DNA from: an uncultured Bacteroidales bacterium
GTDB lineage: Bacteria > Bacteroidota > Bacteroidia > Bacteroidales > Paludibacteraceae
NCBI GenBank assembly: GCA_945921355.1
Contig: CAMEKM010000007.1
Coordinates: 1 to 50,466, forward strand
Reading direction: 5' to 3'
DNA: 50,466 bases
Shown here: piece after piece, positions 1 through 10,340 of the stretch
How the letters are laid out: each line of letters begins with the position of its first letter
Numbering within the stretch: the first letter of the stretch is position 1
The notes under the pieces: model-generated
The model's input: only the letters and a program-made list of their open reading frames with translations
Told to the model about the DNA's origin: nothing
Databases searched by the model: none
Program-made: the position numbers and the translations under genes

Positions 1-420
1 ATCAGTCGCGGACTGGGCACGGTGATTGCTGCACACGTGGTGTTCTGTACGCCGTATGTAGTGCTGAGTGTGATGCCCCGCCTCACGAAAATGAATCCAA
101 ACATCTACGAAGCAGCATTGGACTTAGGTGCTACTCCCTTCCAAGCCCTGCGCAAAGTGATGATGCCCGAACTATGGCCAGGTATGATTAGTGGCTTCAT
201 CCTGAGCTTGACATTGAGCATTGACGACTTCGGTGTAACCTACTTCACCAAAGGCAGTAGCGGACTGGAAACACTATCTACTTTCATCTACGCGGACGCG
301 CGCAAAGGTGGTTTGACACCTGAGCTCAGACCCCTATTCTCACTGATATTCTTGACCATCTTGGTCTTGCTGATAATAATGAATATACGAACCCATAAAC
401 AACAAAACAAAACGAAATGA
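1..420 (+). CDS. potC: Spermidine/putrescine ABC transporter permease PotC (5' end outside window)
   Basis: This is the C-terminal part of an inner-membrane permease of the polyamine ABC importer. The reading frame is open from base 1, so the start lies upstream and the GTG at 22 is an internal codon. The cytoplasmic EAA loop that docks on the ATPase is visible as EAALDLGATPFQALRKV, followed by MPELWPG. Two hydrophobic segments follow, the last one ending about ten residues before a polar tail. PotC is normally near 260 residues, so roughly half is present. The stop overlaps the potD start as ATGA (417-420), which implies translational coupling. potA and potB are expected just upstream. Confidence 0.9.
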   Translation: MSRGLGTVIAAHVVFCTPYVVLSVMPRLTKMNPNIYEAALDLGATPFQALRKVMMPELWPGMISGFILSLTLSIDDFGVTYFTKGSSGLETLSTFIYADARKGGLTPELRPLFSLIFLTILVLLIIMNIRTHKQQNKTK

Positions 421-1745
421 AAAAGTTATTTTTTACTGTAGCCGCTTTGGTGCTACCTTGTGTATTGGTATCTAACGCTTTTGCTGCTGATCGCGAGCAT
501 ACGCTCAAAGTCTATAACTGGGCCGATTATATCGACATGAACGTGCTCAACAGTTTCCCTGCTTGGTATTACGAGCAAACGGGAGAGCAGGTGGAAGTGC
601 TGTACCAAACTTTCGACATCAACGAGTCGATGCTCACCGAGATTGAGGTGGGACAAGAAGATTACGACGTGATTTGTCCATCGGAATACATCATCGAGCG
701 TATGTTGCGCAACGGACTGCTGCAACCTATCAATAAGGATTTTGGTCAGACGCCCGACTACACCAAACTGGTTTCTCCTTTCGCTGTGGATAAATTCCAA
801 CAGATGGCACCCGACAGCAGTGTATGCGTGGCAGACTACACTGTGGGCTATATGTGGGGTACTACGGGTATCTTGTTCAACACCGCATTGGTGGACAAAT
901 CTGAAATACTTTCTTTAGGCGGTTTGCAAAACGAGAAGTTTGCTGGTAAAGTGTTTATGAAAGATGCTTTCCGCGACATCTACTCTGTAGTAGTACTCTA
1001 TGCTTATCGCGATGAGATTGCCCGTGGCGAAGTGACCCGCGATGAGTTGGTGGCAAACGTGACCGATGAGCGTATTCAACGCGTAGAGGAGTTCCTCACC
1101 AGCATGAAAGACAATATCGCAGGTTGGGAAGTGGACTTCGGCAAAGAGGAGATGACCAAAGGCAAAGCATGGCTCAACCTCAGCTGGTCAGGCGATGCAC
1201 AATGGGCAATCGATGAGGCCAGCGAAGTGGGCGTTAACCTCGAATACTTTGTGCCTGAAGAGGGTAGCAATGTGTGGTTCGACGGATGGTGTATCCCTAT
1301 CTATGCGAAGAACGCCAAAGCTGCCAGCTACTTCATCAACTATATGTGTATGCCCGAGAACGCCATCCTCAACATGGAGGAGATTGGCTACGTGAGCGTG
1401 GTGGCAGACCCTACTATTCTTGCGTGGGCAAACGATGAGGAGATTGAAGCGACCTCCGACCTAACTTATTTCTTTGGCGAAGGCGCAGATTCCGTGCACG
1501 CCAACCACGTCTTCTATCCAGATGCCAAAATTATTGAGCGTTGCGCACTCATGCACGACTGCGGTGATAAGACCGAGGATATGTTGGCTATGTGGTCACG
1601 TGTCAAGGGCGACAACCTGAGCAGCGGATTGGTGATATTCATCATCGTTGTATTGGTGCTCATCATGGTGGTGGTGATTATCCAAGCCATCAATCGCAAA
1701 CGCCAACGCGACATGCAACGCAAAAAAAGGAACCGTAGAAGATAA
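417..1745 (+). CDS. potD: Polyamine-binding protein PotD with a C-terminal membrane anchor
   Basis: Extracytoplasmic solute-binding protein (442 aa) for spermidine/putrescine. Residues 1-23 form a signal peptide ending AFA. The mature start contains VYNWADYID, the family's usual opening motif, and the two-lobed binding fold extends to about residue 400. Unusually, the protein ends in one strongly hydrophobic helix (about 404-423) followed by a very basic tail rich in Arg and Lys. Classical PotD has about 350 residues, is soluble and ends near the fold. The anchor probably tethers the binding protein to the inner membrane beside PotBC. It overlaps potC by 4 bp. The polyamine assignment follows from motif and context; substrate choice cannot be read from the sequence. 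Confidence 0.88.
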   Translation: MKKLFFTVAALVLPCVLVSNAFAADREHTLKVYNWADYIDMNVLNSFPAWYYEQTGEQVEVLYQTFDINESMLTEIEVGQEDYDVICPSEYIIERMLRNGLLQPINKDFGQTPDYTKLVSPFAVDKFQQMAPDSSVCVADYTVGYMWGTTGILFNTALVDKSEILSLGGLQNEKFAGKVFMKDAFRDIYSVVVLYAYRDEIARGEVTRDELVANVTDERIQRVEEFLTSMKDNIAGWEVDFGKEEMTKGKAWLNLSWSGDAQWAIDEASEVGVNLEYFVPEEGSNVWFDGWCIPIYAKNAKAASYFINYMCMPENAILNMEEIGYVSVVADPTILAWANDEEIEATSDLTYFFGEGADSVHANHVFYPDAKIIERCALMHDCGDKTEDMLAMWSRVKGDNLSSGLVIFIIVVLVLIMVVVIIQAINRKRQRDMQRKKRNRRR

Positions 1746-1759
1746 TTACTTTATAGCCA

Positions 1760-4699
1760 ATGAAACGAATTGTTTGTATCATAGCAATTGTGGTCTTGGG
1801 CATATCCTATACAATAGCTCAAGACTACGAACAGGCATTCAAGAATGTTCAACAGCAATTTGAACAACGTATGCCTAATACGCAAAACAACCTAAAACAG
1901 TATCTTGACCAATATCCTTACACGACTTACGAAGATGAAGTTCGAACAATGCAAGGCGTGCTATATACTGAAAAAGAAAAGTATAAAAATGCCATTAAGA
2001 TTTTCAGTAAGGTAAAGGTCAACAATCTCTCACGCAGATCAGAACCCATGTACTATTTTTACTTGGGTTATGCTTACTTACAGCAAAAAGATTATGAGAA
2101 GGTACTGCCATGTATGTTGCGAGTAAAGAACAAACAATCTGCATATTCATTGCAAGCTACCTATTACACTGGCTATACTTATTATAGCCAAAAGAATTAC
2201 CCACAAGCATTGGCTGAGTTTCTCTCCATTGAGCAGCTTGGTGGCTACAAGCAAATTGCCCCCTATTACATCGTGCAAATCTACTATGCACAGCAAGCGT
2301 ATGACAAAGTCTATCAACGCGCTGAGGAGTTGCTGAAGAACTACCCCGATAACCAATACAATGATGAGCTCCATCGCATGTTAGGCGAAATGTACTACCA
2401 AGACTCTGCCTATGATGATGCCGTGCGCCATCTGGAAGCATATCGCACATTGCGACAAGAGGCAAAGAAAGAAATCGTACGCAACGATATGTACCTGCTC
2501 GGTATGTCACACTATATGAATCGAGATTGGCAAGAAGCTGTTGACAACCTCAAACTCATCCAACTGCAAGAGGACTCCATATCCGAAAATACATGCTTAC
2601 ACCTCGGTCATGCTTATCTGCGATTAGAAGATATCGAAAAAGCGAAACTTGCATACGCTACTGCCATTCGCTACAATATCAATCCTAAATTGCGCGAAGA
2701 AGCCATGTACAACTACGTACAAGCTACCTATATCCAAAACTCCGCTTTGGGTGAAAGTGTGACGGCATTCCAAGACTTCATTCGTGAGTACCCCAACTCA
2801 CAATATATCAATAAGGTATATGCTCTGATGGCAGATTTATACCTCACCAGCAAAAACTACCAATCGGCATTGGATGCATTGCAAACCATCTCTACACCCA
2901 ACGAACAGATGTTGCAAACCATGCAGCACCTGCGTTATCAATTGGCTGTGGATGCATTTGTACAGGGCAAGATGATTGATGTACTCAAATGGGCAAACGC
3001 CGTGATTGAGAACGCCACTCAACCATCTACCTACAAGACAGAGGCATATTACCTCGCTGCGCAAGCGCATTACCGTTTGCATCAATATCCACAGACGATT
3101 GCACAACTACAATGCTATCTACAGCAACCTAATATCGCGGAATCAACCAACAAGACAACGGCTCTCTATCTGCATGCCTATGCCTTGTTCAATCAAAAAG
3201 ACTTTGCCGCAGCAGAGCCAATTTTCCGCCAATACGTAGCAGCCATGGGCAATAACACCGCCAATACCACGTATGCCGACGCATTGAATCGTATCGGCGA
3301 TTGCCTCTTCCAAGCACGCGATTTCCAACAAGCAAGCGACGTGTACCACCAAGTGGCGGAACTCAAGAGTAATGGTGCCGATTACGCCATCCTGCAGCAA
3401 GGCTATGCACAAGGTCTGCTACATCATTATGCCGAGAAAGCAACAGTGCTGACATCGCTCATCGAACAATATCCTCGTTCGGATTATGCAGATGATGCTA
3501 TGTATGAGATTGCACGTGCACAACTGCAACAAAATAAAAACGAGGATGCGATTCATACCTATCAACAATTGCTAAAGCAATATCCTAACAGCAATCAAGC
3601 ACCTAAATCTTCACTGGAATTGGGTATGACCTATCGTACCACCAAGCAATACGACCAAGCTATTCTATCCTTTAAATCCACGATTGAACACTATCCTGGC
3701 ACAGAGGAAGCATATGCAGCCCTCGAAGGACTGGAGCAAGTTTATGTAGAAACCAACAAGATTGATGAGTATATCGCCTATACTAAGACACTCAATCGCA
3801 TGAAGATGCAATCTTCTACCAGCGAAGATTCGCTCGTATATGTCACTGCCGAACTACAATACATGCTTGGCAATTATGCGCAAGCTGCTGCTGGACTTAC
3901 CACCTATCTCACTCGTTTCTGTCCAGGTGGACGTCATTGCACCAATGCCACATACTATGCAGCCAATAGTTACTACCAACTCAAGCAGTACGACCAAGCT
4001 ATCGATCAATACAGCACCTTGGCTGATATACAAGGCAACCCATATATGGAGGAGGCGTGCATGCGCGTAGCAGAACTGAGCTATGACAAGCAAGAATACC
4101 GTACCGCCCTCTATTATTTCCAACGTATGCAAGAGGTGGCATCATCATCTGCCAACCGCCTCACCGCCATGATTGGTATCTTGCGCTGCAACCACCATAT
4201 CGGTGACCAAACAGCCACTATTCAAGCTGCTACACAGTTGCTTGAGCAAGACAATCTAACCACTGACATACGCAACGAAGCACTCTACTGCCGTGCTAAA
4301 GGTCATTTACATGACAAGCAATATGGACTGGCTGTGGTGGACCTCACACCACTGGCTAAAGAGGTACGCACCGCATGGGGAGCTGAAGCGAAATACCAAT
4401 TAGCCGACTGCTACTTCCACCTTGGTGCCATCGATATGGCAGAACATGAAATAATGTCCTTTACACAACTTCAGACATCGCACCAATATTGGTTGGCAAA
4501 GAGCCTGATACTACTCTCGGATATCAACGTGGAACGCAATGAAATTTTCCAAGCCAAGCAATACCTATTGGCGTTGCAATCCAACTACAAACTACAAGAT
4601 GATATCCCTGCGCTTATAGAAACTAAACTGCAAGCGATTGCACAATTAGAGCAGCAAAACGAACAACCAACTACCGAAACAGAGGAGGAAACATTATGA
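1760..4699 (+). CDS. Large periplasmic tetratricopeptide-repeat protein
   Basis: A 979-residue exported protein with a signal peptide (about 1-20, ending TIAQ), followed by a near-continuous array of TPR-like helical pairs. Recurring patterns include YYQLKQYDQAIDQY, YQQLLKQYPNSNQAP and AMYEIARAQLQQNKNEDAI. TPR arrays mediate protein-protein contacts; here the protein would act as a periplasmic scaffold. No catalytic domain is visible. The C-terminus is acidic (TETEEETL). It starts 14 nt after potD and its stop overlaps the next gene, an outer-membrane barrel, as ATGA, so the two products probably act together. This pairing recurs in Bacteroidales to my knowledge, but no precise role is known to me. 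Confidence 0.85.
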   Translation: MKRIVCIIAIVVLGISYTIAQDYEQAFKNVQQQFEQRMPNTQNNLKQYLDQYPYTTYEDEVRTMQGVLYTEKEKYKNAIKIFSKVKVNNLSRRSEPMYYFYLGYAYLQQKDYEKVLPCMLRVKNKQSAYSLQATYYTGYTYYSQKNYPQALAEFLSIEQLGGYKQIAPYYIVQIYYAQQAYDKVYQRAEELLKNYPDNQYNDELHRMLGEMYYQDSAYDDAVRHLEAYRTLRQEAKKEIVRNDMYLLGMSHYMNRDWQEAVDNLKLIQLQEDSISENTCLHLGHAYLRLEDIEKAKLAYATAIRYNINPKLREEAMYNYVQATYIQNSALGESVTAFQDFIREYPNSQYINKVYALMADLYLTSKNYQSALDALQTISTPNEQMLQTMQHLRYQLAVDAFVQGKMIDVLKWANAVIENATQPSTYKTEAYYLAAQAHYRLHQYPQTIAQLQCYLQQPNIAESTNKTTALYLHAYALFNQKDFAAAEPIFRQYVAAMGNNTANTTYADALNRIGDCLFQARDFQQASDVYHQVAELKSNGADYAILQQGYAQGLLHHYAEKATVLTSLIEQYPRSDYADDAMYEIARAQLQQNKNEDAIHTYQQLLKQYPNSNQAPKSSLELGMTYRTTKQYDQAILSFKSTIEHYPGTEEAYAALEGLEQVYVETNKIDEYIAYTKTLNRMKMQSSTSEDSLVYVTAELQYMLGNYAQAAAGLTTYLTRFCPGGRHCTNATYYAANSYYQLKQYDQAIDQYSTLADIQGNPYMEEACMRVAELSYDKQEYRTALYYFQRMQEVASSSANRLTAMIGILRCNHHIGDQTATIQAATQLLEQDNLTTDIRNEALYCRAKGHLHDKQYGLAVVDLTPLAKEVRTAWGAEAKYQLADCYFHLGAIDMAEHEIMSFTQLQTSHQYWLAKSLILLSDINVERNEIFQAKQYLLALQSNYKLQDDIPALIETKLQAIAQLEQQNEQPTTETEEETL

Positions 4700-6309
4700 T
4701 ACGATTATATCCAATAGCCCTTGCGTGTGTACTGATATTGAGCATTCCTTGCACCGCTCAAGCACAAGACACAGTCTTCAATCGTGTGGTCACTGTGGAG
4801 CGCGATTATCAGCCTGAAATTGAGCAAACACAAGCTATCACTACCACACCTACTTTCATCCAATACACCCCACAACTCAATCCTGTAGTGTATTCCACCT
4901 ACTCTAACCCGCTCTCTATTGGCTATAACCTCCACGCGCTACCCGCTTCTTCCACTAAGTTCTCCACACCCACTCCACTCAACGGCGTGATTGAGGGAGC
5001 ACTTGGCTATCGCAACACACACATGCTGTTTGCCTACCAAATCAAGCACAAAAAGACGATGTCGCTCGACCTCTACGCCAACCATGATGCGTATTGGGGA
5101 AAAGATGCTCTATCACAATCTAAATTGGGCATGATAGTTACTCGTCACTTCTCAGGTGCTGACCTATATTTTGGAGTACAAGGAAACAACGATTATAGCA
5201 CGTACCCCTCCTTGGGAAGTCTTACTCTGTGGAACGCTAATGCCAAGATTGGAGTGCGCTCCACAGGGAAATCTGCTGTCCAATATCTAGTACAAACTGG
5301 ATACAATGCCTTTGCAGAGCGCGAAACATTTGAACATAGCGTCCAATCGCAAGTAAATGTATGGTGGACTAACACGCAACATAGCGCAGGACTCAACGCA
5401 TATGTGCAAAACAACTTCTATACCACATCGTTAGATGGTCTTAAGTTGCCAACTCCGCGCCACAATATTCGTATAGAACCATTCTACGAATTTAAAAATC
5501 AGCATATACGCTTGCATGCGGGTGTAAATCTTGACATGAACATAGGTACCGGCGAATTGCTCAGCCAGATTGAGAACCTCAGCTTCGCACCATCACCCAA
5601 CCTACAATTCGAATGGAGCATGATGGACAACATCTTCCATGTATATGCGAATGCTACCGGCCAGTTCGGACTTGGCACATGGCAAGAATACATGGGCTAC
5701 AATCGCTATCTAAAAACTATAGCAGGACTCTTATGGGATACCCCACGTTCCTACACTCCTGTTGATGCACAAGTCGGCTTCAAGATTCGCCCTGTCGCCA
5801 CTATGCTCATTGACATCTACGGCGGGTATGCGTATATGATGAACGCATGCAATATGGAGGCTATATTAAACGATGCGAATGTTGTCACAGACTACCATCT
5901 GTGGTTTACTAACTACCAACGATGGAAAGTGGGTGCCTCTATGCACTACCACTACCGCGATATCCTTGAACTTAACGTAGCAGGAAACTACTATTTCTGG
6001 ACTGCGGAACAGCCTATCTACGACCGTCCTAATTGGGATATTAAAGCGCGATTGGACGTGCATATCGACTCTAAATGGAGCATTTACTCCGACAATTATT
6101 TCGCAGGCAGTCGCTTAGCACATACCACCCAAGGCGATCAAACACTTGCCCCAATCATATCGCTCAATATTGGTGGTCAATATGCTATCAATCGTTGGTT
6201 GGTTGCCTACTTGCAACTCAATGACTACCTCCATCGTAGAAGCGAATACTTCTACGGTTATCATACACAAGGTATCCACTTTTTGGCGGGTGTTAAATTC
6301 AAATTCTAA
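4696..6309 (+). CDS. Outer-membrane beta-barrel protein paired with the TPR protein
   Basis: A 537-residue protein with a signal peptide (about 1-23, ending AQA). A short N-terminal segment contains RVVTVERDYQPEI, followed by many alternating aromatic/polar strands typical of an outer-membrane barrel. The last residues, HFLAGVKFKF, end in Phe, the usual C-terminal signature for barrel insertion. It lacks a TonB plug domain. Coupled translation with the upstream TPR gene (4-bp overlap) suggests a barrel/scaffold complex. It could be a porin-like or assembly-related protein; the substrate is unknown. Its stop lies only 9 nt before the next start, so all three genes are likely co-transcribed. 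Confidence 0.75.
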   Translation: MIRLYPIALACVLILSIPCTAQAQDTVFNRVVTVERDYQPEIEQTQAITTTPTFIQYTPQLNPVVYSTYSNPLSIGYNLHALPASSTKFSTPTPLNGVIEGALGYRNTHMLFAYQIKHKKTMSLDLYANHDAYWGKDALSQSKLGMIVTRHFSGADLYFGVQGNNDYSTYPSLGSLTLWNANAKIGVRSTGKSAVQYLVQTGYNAFAERETFEHSVQSQVNVWWTNTQHSAGLNAYVQNNFYTTSLDGLKLPTPRHNIRIEPFYEFKNQHIRLHAGVNLDMNIGTGELLSQIENLSFAPSPNLQFEWSMMDNIFHVYANATGQFGLGTWQEYMGYNRYLKTIAGLLWDTPRSYTPVDAQVGFKIRPVATMLIDIYGGYAYMMNACNMEAILNDANVVTDYHLWFTNYQRWKVGASMHYHYRDILELNVAGNYYFWTAEQPIYDRPNWDIKARLDVHIDSKWSIYSDNYFAGSRLAHTTQGDQTLAPIISLNIGGQYAINRWLVAYLQLNDYLHRRSEYFYGYHTQGIHFLAGVKFKF

Positions 6310-6318
6310 CATATACGT

Positions 6319-7803
6319 ATGAAACGACTCATCTTCTGCCTTATCATAGCATATCTATGGGGAAATATCGCCATATCTGCTACTACCGTCCCACATATCA
6401 TGGCATATGATTTGCGTGTGGCACAGAGTGGGAATGATTATACATTCACTTTCTTTGCCAACACCCAACCTATTTCGGGCAAACTGCTTTTCCACACCAT
6501 CAGTGGCGAATCGCTTGGCGAATATACGATTCCTCAACCGCTCCAATCTGGCGATAATACCATTACTATTCCCGCATCTGCACTACCTTCATCCCACACT
6601 ACCATCGCTTGGAGCTTACAACTATCTGCTGCAAGCAATCCACAGTTTGGTATTATCTATGAGGGAGAGGTTTGCACTCGCGCTTATGCAGCAATTAACA
6701 ATCATCCAGAATCAGACTACTTCGGCTATATCTACCTTGCTAATCGAAAGGGAGTAGGACTATGCCATATCCATGCCTTTGATTATGCCTACCAACCCAC
6801 ATTCGCAACAGGCAACGATTACATCACATTCAATTCTACAGGTCGTCCAGCTATTGACAGCGAAGGTTATATCTATTGGCCCGATTGGGGAGATCTCAAA
6901 AGCGGCATCACCATCATGAATCCCGTTGATTATAGCGAGAAACAATTCTTTAGTGGCATACAGAATGATGACAATGGCGTATGGTACAATTCCGTCACCA
7001 ACACCGATTTGGGCTCATCCTGCTCTGGCGTTTCCATCTATGGGTCTGGTAAAAATACCAAACTTTACGCCATGAACGAAGATATAGGCAAGTATAGCCA
7101 ACTTCCTAAAAAAGGTTTTGTCATCTATCAAATCGGCAACGAAGATGGCACTATCTCCCGCCAGTGGAAGACAGCGCCCACTCAAGTTATAGCAGTGGAA
7201 GACAACAATACCAATGGCAACTTTGCCATCGTAGCTTGTAGTCATGGTGCTTGGCTCTGTCAGCATACGCTTACTAACCAAGCGGGTACCTATGCTCTGA
7301 TGTTCTACGACCATCAAGGCAAGCGACAATATGCATCTACCGATGCCACACTCATCAGTGGCTCCAATGGTGCTGGCATTGCACTCAATCGCGAAGAGAA
7401 TCAATTGGCAATGGTAAATGCAGACGGAAATATCCTCATATTTGATATTACATGGCAAGGTGATACCCCTACTCTATCTTTGCGCACTACCTATACCACC
7501 ACATTCAGTGCTATTGGTAGCATGCATTTCGACTATGCGGGTAACCTCATTACCACCTCGGGCAACAATTTCGGAGGCAGCAAAGATGACTTGCGCCTTG
7601 TAATCTATTCCACCCCTACGGACAGCAACACCATAGTTGTTCCAGCCCGCACATCGCAACACATCCAACGAAGTGGAACAGGTACATCTCATTTTCCATT
7701 GTTATTTCCAGACGAACCCACTCCTACTAAAATTCTGCGCAACGGACATCTATATATTCTCCATCACGGACAAATATACACAATCCTCGGTTTTCAAGAG
7801 TAG
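6319..7803 (+). CDS. Secreted propeller-like protein with a Bacteroidales C-terminal tail
   Basis: A 494-residue exported protein with a signal peptide of about 21 residues (ending AISA). Residues 30-120 look like a beta-sandwich (FlgD-like or Ig-like: VAQSGNDYTFTFFANTQPIS). The remainder has repeated Gly/Asp-rich strands such as RPAIDSEGYIYWPDWGD and GAGIALNREENQLAMVNADG, suggesting a beta-propeller of the WD40/NHL type. The last 25 residues, with ILRNGHLYILHHGQIYT, resemble the short tail found on many secreted Bacteroidales proteins. Function is unknown. It is third in the run with the TPR and barrel genes and meets pcrA tail to tail with only 18 bp between, where I see no terminator hairpin. 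Confidence 0.7.
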   Translation: MKRLIFCLIIAYLWGNIAISATTVPHIMAYDLRVAQSGNDYTFTFFANTQPISGKLLFHTISGESLGEYTIPQPLQSGDNTITIPASALPSSHTTIAWSLQLSAASNPQFGIIYEGEVCTRAYAAINNHPESDYFGYIYLANRKGVGLCHIHAFDYAYQPTFATGNDYITFNSTGRPAIDSEGYIYWPDWGDLKSGITIMNPVDYSEKQFFSGIQNDDNGVWYNSVTNTDLGSSCSGVSIYGSGKNTKLYAMNEDIGKYSQLPKKGFVIYQIGNEDGTISRQWKTAPTQVIAVEDNNTNGNFAIVACSHGAWLCQHTLTNQAGTYALMFYDHQGKRQYASTDATLISGSNGAGIALNREENQLAMVNADGNILIFDITWQGDTPTLSLRTTYTTTFSAIGSMHFDYAGNLITTSGNNFGGSKDDLRLVIYSTPTDSNTIVVPARTSQHIQRSGTGTSHFPLLFPDEPTPTKILRNGHLYILHHGQIYTILGFQE

Positions 7804-7821
7804 GAATATGCTCCTTAGACT

Positions 7822-10095
7822 TTAAATTCGCGAGAGTTTTGCATAGGTAAGAAGAAGTGTCTTTTTACCCGCATTATCAAATTGAATATCAATCTTATCG
7901 TTATCGTTCTCGCGATAGACATCCAATACCAAACCATCACCAAATACTTTATGATGAACACGGTCGTTCTTCTTCCATTCAGAGCGTACTTCTTTGCGCG
8001 TTTTGGCAGCAGAAGTACCCACATTGCGCGAAATACTTACCAACTTGGAATTGCTGTCTAAAGACGTAGATGACGAAGAGATTGGTTTGGGAGTAGTCTT
8101 GACATAAGACTTGCTAACAAACGATGTGGATTGCATAGACTGTAATTGCTGGATATAGCACGAGTCAATATCTTTGATAAATCGAGAAGGAGCAGAGAAT
8201 ACCACCTGTCCGTTTCTAAAGCGCTGGCGAGCATTCGTTAGATAACAACGTTCCATGGAACGCGTGATAGCTACATATAATAGGCGTCTTTCCTCCTCAA
8301 TTTCCTTGGGTGCTTGACAAAATTGCGAGGGGAATAAGTTTTCTTCCAACCCCACAATAAATGTAGTGCCAAACTCTAATCCCTTGGCAGCATGAACTGT
8401 CAACAAAGTAACACGCGATTGCTTATCATCTAAGTTCTCGTCTTGATCAGTCAAAAGACTAACTTCTGACAAGAAATCAGCCATAGGTGTAAAGGCAATA
8501 TCCTCACGCATACGTTGCTCCACAAACTCATGGATACCAGACAACATCTCTTGAAGGTTCTCCAATCGGGCAACCCCCTCTTGCGAGGTATCGGCTTTGG
8601 CATCGCGCATCACACCCGATTCGCGCAATACTCGGTCTGCAAACTCATAAGCATCCAAGGTGTCAGCCACCGCGGCAAAACTGCTGATTAACTCTGCAAA
8701 TGTAGATAATTTCTTTTGTGTAGCGGCAGAAACGTCTAATTTAGTGGCGACAGGATCATTTACCACCTCCATCATCGAACATGCAGCATTGCGAGATGCC
8801 TCACGAATCTTCATCACGGTAGTTTCACCTATACCACGTAAAGGATAATTGATAATACGAGCAAAAGCCTCATTATCATGGGGATTTAATGACAAACGGA
8901 AATAGGCAATCGCATCTTTTATCTCTTTACGTTGGTAGAAGCTGGTACCTCCATAAATACGATATGGAATACTCAAATGACGCAGTTCATCTTCAATCAC
9001 ACGAGACTGAGCATTCGTGCGATACATGATAGCCACATGATCAAAATCTGTTCCTTGACGATGCAATAGTTTGATTTGCGAAGCCACAGCTTGCGCCTCA
9101 TCACGATCCGACATATAGGTACATAGCGTCAGCTTCTCACCCAAAGTCAACTCTGAATATACTGCCTTAGGAATTTGCCCACGATTGTGACGAATCAACG
9201 AATTGGCTGCATTAACAATCGTCTGAGTAGAACGATAGTTTCGCTCTAATTTAAACAATTGTGCTGCCTCATAGCCCTTTTGGAAAGTCAAGATATTTTC
9301 GATATTGGCACCTCGAAAAGAATATATAGACTGTGCATCATCGCCTACAACACATATTCTATTCTGTGGTTCTGCTAAGCGTTTGACAATCAAATATTGC
9401 GAATAGTTAGTGTCTTGATATTCGTCCACTAACAGATACTGGAAAATATCTTGATACTTGCGTAACACATCTTCGTGTTTCTTAAAGAGGGTATTGGTAT
9501 AAAACAACAAATCGTCAAAGTCCATCGCATTGCACGCTTTCAAGCGACGGTTGTATTCCATATATATACGCGACATTTCTGGAATACGCTCAAAGCGATC
9601 TTGCATAGTAAACTCACGATTAGAGCTATAAGCAGTGGGCGATTGCAGATGGTTTTTCGCCAAGGAAATACGAGATAATACCACATTTGTCTTGTACTGC
9701 TTTTCGTCCAATTGCATATCTTTGACAATATGCTTAATGACCGACTTCGAATCTGTAGTATCATAGATGGTAAAATCGCGAGTATATCCAAGCAATTCAG
9801 CTTCTTGACGTAGAATCTTAGAACAAATAGAGTGGAATGTGCCCATCCACAGATAACGAGCCACACTATCCCCAACCAACGCAGCAATACGCGATTTCAT
9901 CTCACGAGCTGCTTTATTGGTAAAGGTGAGTGCCAAGATATTGCCCGCTTTTACTCCATGTTCCAGCAGATAAGCAATCTTGTAGGTCAATACGCGCGTT
10001 TTACCCGATCCCGCACCAGCAATCACCAGTTGAGGACCATCATTGTATTCCACAGCAGCACGCTGCGAAGGGTTAAGTTCGTTTAGGTAACTCAT
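7822..10095 (-). CDS. pcrA: ATP-dependent 3'-5' DNA helicase PcrA/UvrD
   Basis: Superfamily 1A helicase (757 aa) acting in nucleotide excision repair, mismatch repair and removal of RecA filaments. Visible motifs are AGAGSGKTRVL (Walker A, near residue 27), DEYQDTN (motif II), GDDAQSIYSFRGA (motif III), RNYRSTQTIVNAANSLI (motif IV), TVHAAKGLEF (motif V) and RRLLYVAITRS (motif VI). The C-terminus KKNDRVHHKVFGDGLV matches the Tudor-like tail of PcrA. Length is slightly above the family norm and all motifs are intact. A promoter box lies at 10168-10175, giving a leader of about 70 nt. Choice of pcrA over uvrD is nomenclatural. Confidence 0.95.
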   Translation of the reverse strand: MSYLNELNPSQRAAVEYNDGPQLVIAGAGSGKTRVLTYKIAYLLEHGVKAGNILALTFTNKAAREMKSRIAALVGDSVARYLWMGTFHSICSKILRQEAELLGYTRDFTIYDTTDSKSVIKHIVKDMQLDEKQYKTNVVLSRISLAKNHLQSPTAYSSNREFTMQDRFERIPEMSRIYMEYNRRLKACNAMDFDDLLFYTNTLFKKHEDVLRKYQDIFQYLLVDEYQDTNYSQYLIVKRLAEPQNRICVVGDDAQSIYSFRGANIENILTFQKGYEAAQLFKLERNYRSTQTIVNAANSLIRHNRGQIPKAVYSELTLGEKLTLCTYMSDRDEAQAVASQIKLLHRQGTDFDHVAIMYRTNAQSRVIEDELRHLSIPYRIYGGTSFYQRKEIKDAIAYFRLSLNPHDNEAFARIINYPLRGIGETTVMKIREASRNAACSMMEVVNDPVATKLDVSAATQKKLSTFAELISSFAAVADTLDAYEFADRVLRESGVMRDAKADTSQEGVARLENLQEMLSGIHEFVEQRMREDIAFTPMADFLSEVSLLTDQDENLDDKQSRVTLLTVHAAKGLEFGTTFIVGLEENLFPSQFCQAPKEIEEERRLLYVAITRSMERCYLTNARQRFRNGQVVFSAPSRFIKDIDSCYIQQLQSMQSTSFVSKSYVKTTPKPISSSSTSLDSNSKLVSISRNVGTSAAKTRKEVRSEWKKNDRVHHKVFGDGLVLDVYRENDNDKIDIQFDNAGKKTLLLTYAKLSRI

Positions 10096-10167
10096 TGAAG
10101 TTAGATCATATTTTGGTTAATACTCCTATTTTTAATACAAATAAGTATCATATTTATAAATTTGCTG

Positions 10168-10175
10168 CAAAGATA
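10168..10175 (-). promoter_or_regulatory. -7 promoter box for pcrA
   Basis: On the minus strand the bases read TATCTTTG, matching the Bacteroidota -7 consensus TAnnTTTG. It lies about 72 bp upstream of the helicase start in an AT-rich stretch. Confidence 0.7.
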
Positions 10176-10340
10176 TAGAAAAATATTGAATTTATCAAAT
10201 TTTTTACTTAAATCTACAAAACAAATCTACAAAGACAGTGACTACTCCTGTGAAGAACGGTAGTCAAGTATTCTTCTTTCTCGAAACCACTCCAATACCA
10301 ATCCATTACCATTTGGTTAGCATCTATGTGTTTCCCCGTA

